NCBI RefSeq assembly: GCF_030813235.1
Contig: NZ_JAUSUB010000014.1
Coordinates: forward strand, 1 to 64,000
From: Cytobacillus purgationiresistens
Lineage (GTDB): Bacteria > Bacillota > Bacilli > Bacillales > Cytobacillaceae
Length of the DNA stretch: 64,000 bases
Reading direction: 5' to 3'
A model generated the notes under the pieces. The model was not told the origin of the DNA, did no database searches, and worked only from the letters and a program-made list of their open reading frames with translations. Below are positions 47,112 to 55,100 of this stretch, in pieces; position 1 is the stretch's first letter, and each line of letters starts with the position of its first letter. The position numbers and the translations under genes were made by a program.

Positions 47112-47194
47112 AATGAAATGAAAATGCCGGCAACCTTAGTTCGAGCGTTCACCTTTCGGTGCGCATTGGTACGAAAGCCTATCCATTTTCATTG
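47112..47194 (-). ncRNA. Candidate bridge RNA of the intact type 1 element
   Basis: The 136-base gap between the two genes holds a hairpin closed by GAAAATG and CATTTTC. Inside are GGATAGGCTTTCGTACCAA and AAGGTTGCCG, plus a small inner stem CACCGAAAGGTG. CGTACC (from 47173 to 47168) equals bases 45807-45812 at the right boundary, so the RNA could pair with GGTACG of the target. Only six bases match, and CGTA is part of the constant region, so the evidence here is weaker than for type 2. Confidence 0.55.
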
Positions 47195-47229
47195 TTACAC
47201 AACAACCTATAAGAAAATGAGCACCATTT

Positions 47230-48018
47230 TTAAGTCATGTTTGAAATAATTGCTTCATGTTTGCCATTTGCTTGTATGTTTCCGTATGTATAAACCCCTT
47301 GATAAAAGCTTTGTCTGTCTAAAATGCGTTTCACTTGTACTTTCGTAAAAGATTTCCCTAGTGTGGTTGTATACCCTTCGTTATTCAATTCCTCTGCCAA
47401 CTTAGATAAGGACATACGCTTGTATACTTCTTTCAACGCAAACACTCGTTTCACTACCTCTGCTTGCCCGTTATGGATGGTGAGTTCCTTTTCCCCTTTC
47501 TTTTTCTGATAACCAAACGTCGCTCGTCCTCCTGCGTAACCACCTTCTTTCGCCTTTTTATTTCTTCCTTTTGTTAGCTTAAGGGCTATCTCAAGCCGTT
47601 GGTATTGGTCTAATAGCTCCATCAATCCGTTAACCAAAAAGTCGTTAGGGTCTTTTTGGTGAATACTATACGAGGGCTGTTCGATACTTTTAATATCACA
47701 ACCGTATTTCCTCAACTCTCGTTGAATGAGCACTTTCACAATATCCGAGCGCCATAACCTGCTTGTATTCAGCACCACCACATACTGTATTTGGACAGAC
47801 GAAAGGTGAGCCAACATCTCCTGTAAGCCCACCCTGTCTATTTCCAATGCTTCCTCATTTAATTTGGCACCGCTAATTCCTTCATCTCTAAAAATATGTA
47901 TCAAGTTCATGCCTTGTTCTTCACAATATGCTTTGATTTCATCTTCTTGATATTTCAAGCTATATCCATCTCTCGCTTGCCCTTGAGTCGAGACTCGTAT
48001 ATACCCGACAACGTTCAA
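47230..48018 (-). CDS. Serine recombinase, intact type 1 copy
   Basis: 262 residues. The resolvase domain (1-145) has Ser10 in GYIRVSTQGQ and the arginine pair in NTSRLWRSD. A linker KKAKEGGYAGGRATFGY follows. The DNA-binding part then has LSKLAEELNNEGYTTTLGKS and VKRILDRQSFYQGVYTYG. It is far shorter than phage serine integrases and lacks a coiled-coil. It is always found upstream of IS110 here, which is unusual. It may resolve cointegrates or act as a second recombinase of the element. Confidence 0.85.
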   Translation of the reverse strand: MNVVGYIRVSTQGQARDGYSLKYQEDEIKAYCEEQGMNLIHIFRDEGISGAKLNEEALEIDRVGLQEMLAHLSSVQIQYVVVLNTSRLWRSDIVKVLIQRELRKYGCDIKSIEQPSYSIHQKDPNDFLVNGLMELLDQYQRLEIALKLTKGRNKKAKEGGYAGGRATFGYQKKKGEKELTIHNGQAEVVKRVFALKEVYKRMSLSKLAEELNNEGYTTTLGKSFTKVQVKRILDRQSFYQGVYTYGNIQANGKHEAIISNMT

Positions 48019-48032
48019 CTTCTCACCCTCCC

Positions 48033-48058
48033 GTTACGAAAATTAAAATTTATGTAAC
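48033..48058. repeat. GTTAC-GTAAC inverted repeat, intact element
   Basis: GTTACGAAAATT and AATTTATGTAAC, 26 bp, 14 bases before the recombinase start. Candidate operator or crossover site. Confidence 0.6.
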
Positions 48059-48389
48059 GCTTTTTAAATGAATAGCGAGTATTATACGACCGTCTCTAGT
48101 AAAAATACAACCCTAAATTTATTCACCAAAGCAAAATAAGAACGCCCTTTCACGTTACCCATTATTTATCGCCACGAGCTTTGTCATTCTCGTTAGTTTT
48201 TTAACCATTCCATGTCATAGTACCCCTGCCATGTAACATGTCATATCACTTAATTATTGCACTTTACATACTAAGCAAGTATTTAAACAGAACTCCATGA
48301 TGGTACTACCATCATGAGCTCTCGATTCTCAGACAATTAATTTTATTATTGTCTCACTCAAATATTAGCTGATTTAATGTAAAATAAGT

Positions 48390-48424
48390 AAAAAACCTTG
48401 AAAGGCATTTAGCCAATCAAGGTT
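48390..48424 (-). terminator. Common cassette terminator (cassette O)
   Basis: ACCTTGATTGGC with GCCTTTCAAGGT and T6 on the minus strand. Confidence 0.85.
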
Positions 48425-48435
48425 CATATACAGTA

Positions 48436-48816
48436 CTATTCCTCCAACATTACATTAGAACATACTACCGACAACCACGGTTTCGAGTAGTCTGTAGTAA
48501 AAATCCCCACATGCTGTTGCTTATCCGAACTCCCTGCCAACTCTTTGAAAAGAACAATTGTAAAGAGACTTTCTTTGTTTACTTCTTCAGGAGATAAGGG
48601 AAGTTCTGTGCTAATTTGAAAATCAGCTTTTTTGCAATTTTTGAAAATAATCTTTAATATTCTTGTAGTGTCATGACCGTCTTGAATATCCCAATAATAA
48701 TCAACAACTACTATTAGATCCATTAAATTGTCAGTCCATTTCACTTCAGTAACTATGCTATCTGTAAAATCGAAATTTTCTAGAACATCGTGCAAATTAG
48801 TAGCCAACACTTCCAC
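48436..48816 (-). CDS. Putative immunity protein (cassette O)
   Basis: 126 acidic residues, with DSIVTEVKWTDNLMDLIVVV, then DYYWDIQDGHDTTRILKIIF. The family is not recognised. It starts four bases after the toxin stop, with AGGTGAG overlapping it. Confidence 0.55.
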   Translation of the reverse strand: MEVLATNLHDVLENFDFTDSIVTEVKWTDNLMDLIVVVDYYWDIQDGHDTTRILKIIFKNCKKADFQISTELPLSPEEVNKESLFTIVLFKELAGSSDKQQHVGIFTTDYSKPWLSVVCSNVMLEE

Positions 48817-48820
48817 TCAC

Positions 48821-49147
48821 CTACTTTTCAAAATAGAAATGCGTCGCATCTCTTAATTCTTGCTTTGTTGCATTACTTGGGAATACTCCATTGTTATCTA
48901 GATAGCCGCCACCCTTATTCTGAGCCCTAAAATAAGGAGTACCTTCCCCAGGTTCTGCGTGTATTCTCACTTTAGTCCCCGTACTTGGGTCAGTAAGAAT
49001 AGTAGCAGGTCCACTTTTCTTTCCACCTGGCTCAACAGTCTTTTTCCATCCTGACTTCTCAAGATTACTAATCATCTCGTTAGGAGATATGTTTTTACCC
49101 ATTTGGCTAAAGTTCTTGCCTGTCCATTGGAAAGCATTACCCGTACC
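48821..49147 (-). CDS. Orphan WapA toxin domain, cassette O
   Basis: 108 codons, intact from Gly-Thr-Gly to the stop. It begins NAFQWTGKNFSQMGKNISPN and continues EMISNLEKSGWKKTVEPGGK, TILTDPSTGTKVRIHAEPG and NGVFPSNATKQELRDATHFY. It looks like a small RNase-type toxin. I cannot name the family. The right end of the type 2 element abuts it. Confidence 0.65.
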   Translation of the reverse strand, partial: GTGNAFQWTGKNFSQMGKNISPNEMISNLEKSGWKKTVEPGGKKSGPATILTDPSTGTKVRIHAEPGEGTPYFRAQNKGGGYLDNNGVFPSNATKQELRDATHFYFEK

Positions 49148-49213
49148 CTTAGGAATATCTAAAAATGTACTTTATGAAAGGATGGCAGTTTGTTCAACTG
49201 CCACCCAAATTGA

Positions 49214-50455
49214 TTAACTAGCTATTGTTTCAGGCATTTTTGGTAGAATATAAGCCGTTTTATTTCTCATCATACCATAGATTATTCTGACTAATCTTCT
49301 CATAATGCAAAGAAGGGCTTGTGACTTGGACTTTCCTTCACTTAGCTTACAGTTATAATAATCGTAAAAGACAGGGTTACGAGGGATTTTACTCCCTTTA
49401 CATACCTGAACTTGTTGGACGGATAGGTTGTAAAAGATGTCATATAGCTTTCGATTACCTTGTTTTGTTTTTTTCATCGTTTCCTTACCGCCCGAACCCA
49501 TTCTAATTGGGGCTATCCCTGCATATCTTGCTAGTTTATCAGAGTTTGCGAACCGATGAATGTCACCAATCTCTGCATTTAAAGCGGATGAAGTAACCGT
49601 ATCAATCCCTGGCATAGTTTCAAGCTGCATTCCTAACGTTTTAATGGTTACTTTTATTTCTTTTTCAACCTTCTTAATTTCCTGTTTCTTAAAGCGGATA
49701 TCTCTGACCATGCTTTGAATGATAAAGTCTCTGGATGTCTGATATTCTCGTTTTACTTCACCATCAGCTTGGACTAAAGATAATATTAGTTCTGCTTTTT
49801 TAGTTGAACAAGCATTGTTACTCGCTTCTAATAGAAATTCTCTCAATCCCTCTACTGTTTCCCCCTCCAAATGAGAAGGTGAAGGGTAGCTTTCCCAAAA
49901 AGATAAAGCAGTTTTCCCATCCACTTCTGAAAAGAAATCCTTGTAACTTGGATAATGATAGTTTAATTGCATATGCAATTGGTTCTTCAAAGCTGTTTGT
50001 GCTTTTACCAAAGCGGTTCTTCTGCCTACAAGTTGAGCGATTATCCAATGAATATCTGATGGTGTAGCGTCAGGTAAATACGGTAGCTTACGAATTAAAA
50101 CATCTGCCACACATTGAGCGTCCCAACTATCATTCTTTTCTGTCATGGCATAGCTGTTTCGTTCTGCATTGGATAATGAGGAATTAACGGAATTAACGAA
50201 CTTTACAATGTAACCTTTCTCTAACAAGTATAACGCTAAATCTCGTCCGTAACCGCCCACATCTTCTAATCCAAATACAGGGGTCAAATCTTCTGTAAGA
50301 AACCTGTTCACATATTCTAGTAAACTTGGAAAAATGGATGGTTTATTTTGAAAGGTCATTTCTCCTAGCTTTTCAAACCAACAATCTAATATTACTGCTG
50401 TATGCTGGAACTTGTGTAAATCTAGTCCTATATAAATATGTTTATCTCGTTTCAT
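49214..50455 (-). CDS. IS110 family transposase (type 2), intact
   Basis: A 413-residue transposase. Asp12 in IGLDLHK, Glu64 in FGLEDVGGYG and Asp109/Asp112 in NDSWDAQC make the DEDD core. The C-terminal domain has the Ser in MGSGGKE. It is clearly related to type 1 but diverged over its length. The frame is unbroken, so it may be active. Confidence 0.9.
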   Translation of the reverse strand: MKRDKHIYIGLDLHKFQHTAVILDCWFEKLGEMTFQNKPSIFPSLLEYVNRFLTEDLTPVFGLEDVGGYGRDLALYLLEKGYIVKFVNSVNSSLSNAERNSYAMTEKNDSWDAQCVADVLIRKLPYLPDATPSDIHWIIAQLVGRRTALVKAQTALKNQLHMQLNYHYPSYKDFFSEVDGKTALSFWESYPSPSHLEGETVEGLREFLLEASNNACSTKKAELILSLVQADGEVKREYQTSRDFIIQSMVRDIRFKKQEIKKVEKEIKVTIKTLGMQLETMPGIDTVTSSALNAEIGDIHRFANSDKLARYAGIAPIRMGSGGKETMKKTKQGNRKLYDIFYNLSVQQVQVCKGSKIPRNPVFYDYYNCKLSEGKSKSQALLCIMRRLVRIIYGMMRNKTAYILPKMPETIAS

Positions 50456-50496
50456 CAGAAAACCTCACCCCTATATTAGATTAAACGGATAAAGCA

Positions 50497-50580
50497 AGAC
50501 AGAGAATGTCGGCAACCTTAGGTCGAGCGTTAGTCTTTTGAGACTCGCAAGGGTACGAAAGCCTATCCATTCTCTATCTT
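50497..50580 (-). ncRNA. Candidate bridge RNA, type 2, with 9-base target match
   Basis: Hairpin closed by GAGAATGG and CATTCTC, with GGCTTTCGTACCCTTGCG, an inner stem AGTCTCAAAAGACT, and AAGGTTGCCG. CGTACCCTT (50557 down to 50549) equals plus-strand bases 49142-49150 at the element/toxin boundary. It can therefore pair with AAGGGTACG of the toxin coding strand, which is also the uninterrupted sequence in cassettes E and J. Confidence 0.6.
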
Positions 50581-50606
50581 TTAACCGTTATAAAATGGCT
50601 TGATGT

Positions 50607-51002
50607 TTAACCATTGATTATAAAGTCACTAGGGTCTTTCTTATGGATACTGTATTGCGGTTGTTCAATACTCCGAATGTCCACTCCATACTTTTTCAAT
50701 TCTCGATGAACTAACACTTTCACAATATCTGACCGCCATAAACGGCTTGTATTCAGTGTGACAACATAATCCACCTCATGGTTGGCGAGATACTCCAACA
50801 TCTCCTGAAAGCCTATTCTATCCACTTCTAATGCTTCTTCATCAACTTTAGCCCCACTAATACCCCCGTCCTTAAACAAGCGTAAAAGCGTATATCCTTG
50901 TGCCTGACAATACGCTTTGATTTCATCTTCTTGATAAGCAAGGCTGTATCCATCCCTTGCTTGTCCTTGCGTAGATACTCGAATATATCCGATAACATTC
51001 AT
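50607..51002 (-). pseudogene. Serine recombinase, type 2, internal deletion
   Basis: 131 residues with Ser10 and NTSRLWRSD, ending DPSDFIING. The bases directly after the stop read as NIKPFYNG, the last residues of the full protein (compare 32869). So about 120 codons have been removed between ING and NIK. Confidence 0.75.
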
Positions 51003-51017
51003 GATTTTTCCCCCTCC

Positions 51018-51043
51018 GTTACGCTAATTGAGATTAACGTAAC
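51018..51043. repeat. GTTAC-GTAAC inverted repeat, type 2 element
   Basis: GTTACGCTAATT and GATTAACGTAAC arms, 26 bp, between the recombinase and the divergent XRE gene. Its arms match the type 1 copies although the flanks differ, which supports function. Confidence 0.6.
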
Positions 51044-51166
51044 GCTTAGACGCTATATTTAATATAAATTCATTGTATGCGGCTTTAGCGATACAATCAA
51101 TCCCTTTACCGATACAATTTTATTGTGTATCGTAAAGGTAACAGTAGAAAGAGGAAGGGAAATATC

Positions 51167-51367
51167 ATGCCTATATCCATTAAGCTAAAGGAAATTCTTA
51201 AAGAACGTGACCTTTCACAACGTGAATTGGCACGTATGGCAGGGCTGCGACCAAATACAATCAGCCATCTTTGTTCAGACAATGTGGACAGAGTTTACCT
51301 ATCAACATTAGAAACAGTATGCAAAGTGTTAGACATCGACATTCAGGAATTAATCGAGGTGGAGTAG
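51167..51367 (+). CDS. XRE family HTH regulator
   Basis: 66 residues from MPISIKLKEILKER, with the Cro/C1 HTH in LSQRELARMAGLRPNTISHL and a C-terminal LETVCKVLDIDIQEL. GAGGAAGGGAA precedes this ATG. It is the only intact plus-strand gene of the array and is divergent from the recombinase. It probably regulates the element; the GTTAC repeat between them is a candidate operator. Confidence 0.85.
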   Translation: MPISIKLKEILKERDLSQRELARMAGLRPNTISHLCSDNVDRVYLSTLETVCKVLDIDIQELIEVE

Positions 51368-51644
51368 TCCTCATTCTAGTAATCGTTCTATGTACGTCAA
51401 AGTTGCGAAAAATTTAAAAGGCAGGGAGAAAACAAAGGTAGGGTATTAGAGGATGAGAATGGTAGTATCTAATAATTTTCAGGTTATTTATTCGATTTGA
51501 ATTTCATTATATAGGGTATACGTTTTGAAGTGTTGTACGTACTATATTATTTGTTAAAACATCATATAGGGCTTACGATGATTACCCTTATTCTCGTAAT
51601 AAAAATTAGTTTACTCGGCACTAGGTAGCCCCACCAAAAAAAAG

Positions 51645-51677
51645 AAACCTTGAAAGGCAATTAGCCAATCAAGGTTT
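51645..51677 (-). terminator. Common cassette terminator (native wapA cassette)
   Basis: ACCTTGATTGGC with GCCTTTCAAGGT, followed by TTCTTTTTTTT on the minus strand, ending the wapA / immunity transcript. Confidence 0.85.
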
Positions 51678-51687
51678 TTGGTATTGA

Positions 51688-52167
51688 TTAATCAAGAAGA
51701 AATTCTGGATATTCATTTTCTAATTTACTAATCATCTTACTATCTTTGGTTAGGATGAAAAACATGTCACCATCTAAAATTCTTATTTCTAAATGCGATA
51801 AGGAATGTTGAATGGTATTAACCTCTGTAACTTCCACCTTTGGACGAAAGTTATAATCATAGGGGGAATTATTGAAAAAGCAAACAAATACCCCTCTCCT
51901 AATGGTTTGAGTATCGTCCAAAACTTCATAAAGAGTTGCTCCCTCTAAAAATACTATTTTTTCATTTTCAACTTTCTCCCCGAATTTCCATGCAATTTCT
52001 TTATTTTTATGGGTGCCAGAACCTGGATAGTCTCCAGAATATCTTGGAATAATATCTAAATCTCCTACCCCCCAATATATATTGTTTTGTTCTTTTGATA
52101 TCACATTAATTAATCCCTTGATAAAATCACTGTTGTTATTACCATCAGAATATTGAAATTTAATCAT
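51688..52167 (-). CDS. WapA immunity protein (native cassette)
   Basis: 159 residues from MIKFQYSDGNNNSDF, mixed alpha/beta, with NIYWGVGDLDIIPRYSGDYP and LEIRILDGDMFFILTKDSK. AGAGGTG precedes this ATG. It follows the wapA stop by 13 bases and so is the expected antidote of the WapA toxin end. No family is recognised. Confidence 0.7.
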   Translation of the reverse strand: MIKFQYSDGNNNSDFIKGLINVISKEQNNIYWGVGDLDIIPRYSGDYPGSGTHKNKEIAWKFGEKVENEKIVFLEGATLYEVLDDTQTIRRGVFVCFFNNSPYDYNFRPKVEVTEVNTIQHSLSHLEIRILDGDMFFILTKDSKMISKLENEYPEFLLD

Positions 52168-52180
52168 AATTTCACCTCTT

Positions 52181-55100
52181 TTACTTAAACGGTATGTTAG
52201 GGTCCATGCGGTGGTCAATCTTGTATCCACCTATTGGATATCTTTCATTCCATTGAACTTCATGCCAATGTGGAACACTATGGTTTGAAGGATACCCATG
52301 GTTTGTAAAGTCAACCCAACCTTTTTCTCTACCATAATCATCATAATACTTAGTTTGTTTAAGGTTACCAAATTCATCATACTTGTTGAGACTCTTAGTT
52401 CCTGGTTCAACAAACTTAGGAAGATTTTTTCCATATGCTTCATCTGGTAAGAATGGTTCCTTAGCAAAATCATCAACTTTACCCTTACCCTTACCCGCAA
52501 ACAACTGAAGATCCAATTTCATTAAAAGTTTGGGTTTAGGTTCAATATTAGAACTATCCACAGAACCACTTGATACAATCTTTTTATCCTTAGTAACATC
52601 GCTCTTCTCTACCCGAGTCCAAGTAACACCCCTACTCGGCTTCGGTGCCACCTTTGTTTTCGCCTTTGGTGCGGACTTCACCGATGCCGCCACTTTCACC
52701 TTAGCCTTACTCTCCACCTTAGGTGACGTTCGAATCGGTTTGGCTGCGACGGTTTTTGGTTTTTTGTTGATTTTGGCGACTACTTTTTTTGCTGGTGCTT
52801 TGACTACTTTGGTTGTTTTCTTAACTGCCTTACTTGCTTTAAAGGCTTTGGATGTTCCTTTGACTGCCGCTTTAATCGCTTTGGATGCAATGCCTCCGCC
52901 TGGAATGAAGTTGGAAGCGATGCTGATGGCGGCGCCTGCTTTTTGGTACCATTTTGTTTTTTTGCTTTTTAAGGTGCGGATGTCGTCACCTACGGCAAAG
53001 TTGTAGGTTGCCTTGGCGGCTTTTTTGACGCCTTTACCGAGCTTTTTCAGCCATTTTGGTGCGTAGCCGTCCGGGTCGATGTTGTTGACTGGGTCCGATT
53101 CGGCATACAGATAGCGGTTGAATGAGATTGGGTTGTCGTCTTCCCCTTCGTATTCATCTGCGACTAGGAAACGGCCGATTTTCGCATCGTATTCGCGCCA
53201 GCCCATGAAGTAGAGCTTGGTGTCTTCATCATATTGGACGCCGAATTTTCCTACGTAGCGGAAAGGGTTGGCTTTGACCACTTCTTCACCGATGTCTGTT
53301 AACCCTTCTGCCTTGAGGATATTCCCCCACTCATCGTAGGTGTATTTGGCAATGACGTTCTGATGCTCGTCCGTGATGGCGACAATATCTCCGCGTTGAT
53401 TATAAACATAGTCATAGCTTTTCTGTTTATATTCAAAGCTTAGGAGCTGGCCGCTTGAATCTCGGTAAATATTAATTAAGTTTTGTACCGGATCGATGCC
53501 GGATTTTTCCGAGATGCTGACGAGATCGCCGTTGCCATCATAATAGTAAAGCTCGGTTCTATCACCGTCTGCATTAGTAACTTTTTTGGATGTTCGGTTG
53601 TCTTCACTATCATAAGTATACTCAATTTTTTCTATTGTTTCGCTGCCTTTTTTCGTTGTGATGCTGCGCAGCAGGTTAATGGAAGCATATTCATAAGTTT
53701 TCTTCGTATCAACGGCCGCTTTTTTTGCGTCCGCTGCGGTCGCTGCTTTCTGATGATAGGTTTCTTCTTCCAGGGAACCATCTGTACGGAATTTATAGGC
53801 TACCTTTTGGTACTTTTGGGATTCGACATCATATTGAACGGATGTACTGATGCGATTGCCTGCGCTATATTCATTTTCCACTTTGACCTTGCCTGTCTGG
53901 TCGACGGCTTTCAATAGGTTCCCGTTCACATCGTAGGAATAAGTGAGCGTATCATTCCCCTGTTTGACTGTTTGCAGGAAGCCTTCCTTCGTATAGGTGT
54001 ATGATTTATCACCGCCGAAGGAGTTTTTGGCAGATGTGATTTGCTCTTCTCCATTGTAGGTATAGTTTTCAGAGAAAATGACATTTGAGCTGTCTTTCTT
54101 TTTTGTTTGGATTCTTGTCATTTTTTCATTCGTACCATAGTCCATGTCCACAGTGAGACGAGGCCCTTTAATCATATCCTTCATTTCAGAGGCCGTATAG
54201 GTTACAAGATATTGTTCATTTCTAGGCGTAACGATTTTTTCTTCCAAATCGTTTTCGTTATAATAAACGACAGATGCTCCTAAAGCCGAAGAGATGGTTT
54301 CTGCGTTTTCATCATCCTTATAGCTTTTCTTCGTAATGATTTTATTTTCAATTTTTTCTTCCAGCGTAAATCGGTTATTTGCATCATATTCAAACTTGCT
54401 TTCCGAACGGACGAATGGCAGTGTTACATCTCCGGATTGATTGATTGTATGAGATGATTCGTCATATATCCACTTCTTAATCAAGTTGCCGTTTAAGTCA
54501 TAGAGGAAGCGGACATCTGATTTCTTTACAGTTGTTCCATCGCCTTCATAGAATTTAGACTGTTCTCTGATCAGTCTGCCCAGTTCATCATAGGTAAGGT
54601 CCGATTCCTTTAATAGATGAGTGGTTGTTTTCTTTGATGCCTTATCGTACACTTTGCCATCCAGCTTTTGTTTTACAACCTCTCCGGCCCCATTATATTC
54701 ATAGGTTGTCACAAGGTGGGTGGTCGATTCAGCAGTGTCTTCTGCCTTCTCTATCTCTGTTAAAATCTGGCCCTCTTTGTTGTACGTCCATTCTGTTGTA
54801 TTTCCATCAGGGTTGATTTGTTTAACCTTATCGCCCGCTTCATTAAATTCGAATACGGTTTTGGTGCCTTTATGATCAATGCTTTCAATTACTTCTCCAT
54901 TGGCATCGGTGACGGAGTATTCGATTGTTGATCCGCTTATCGTAATGGCCGGCGTCCCCAGGCCGTCATAATATGACCAAGTTTCAACGACTGGGCTAGA
55001 GTTGTCCTTCGTATACGTATTTTCACCTAGATCATTATACTTATATTCGAATTCCGTGCCTTCTGCATCCTTTGTATGAACCAGTCTGCTTTCAGAGTCA

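Larger units (their letters stand above)
45813..48389 (-). mobile_element. Intact type 1 element: serine recombinase, ncRNA, IS110
   Basis: This is the only copy with both genes unbroken. Order on the minus strand: conserved left region with a palindrome (48296-48316) and the GTTAC repeat (48033-48058), recombinase, structured RNA, transposase, and a right end that reads TTGTAATCTTAAAA on the plus strand. The right end is fixed by comparison of eight copies and abuts Gly-Thr-Gly of toxin N. The left end is not fixed; it lies between the cassette O terminator (48390) and about 48300. Confidence 0.7.
49148..51644 (-). mobile_element. Type 2 element: XRE regulator, recombinase, ncRNA, IS110
   Basis: It has the same plan as type 1 but diverged sequence. 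The transposase is intact, the recombinase has an internal deletion, and a divergent XRE-type regulator gene is added at the left. The right end (TAGGAATATCTAAAAATGTA on the plus strand) abuts Gly-Thr-Gly of toxin O. The left part (51411-51620) is shared with the remnant at 33100-33300. Confidence 0.7.

Noticed and set aside
45813..48389. IS607-type element (serine transposase plus TnpB)
   Set aside because: The second protein has the IS110 DEDD and Ser boxes and no TnpB zinc or RuvC pattern.
18521..52180. Prophage
   Set aside because: Apart from one Peptidase_G2-like scrap there are no capsid, portal, terminase or lysis genes; the recombinases belong to the IS110 elements.
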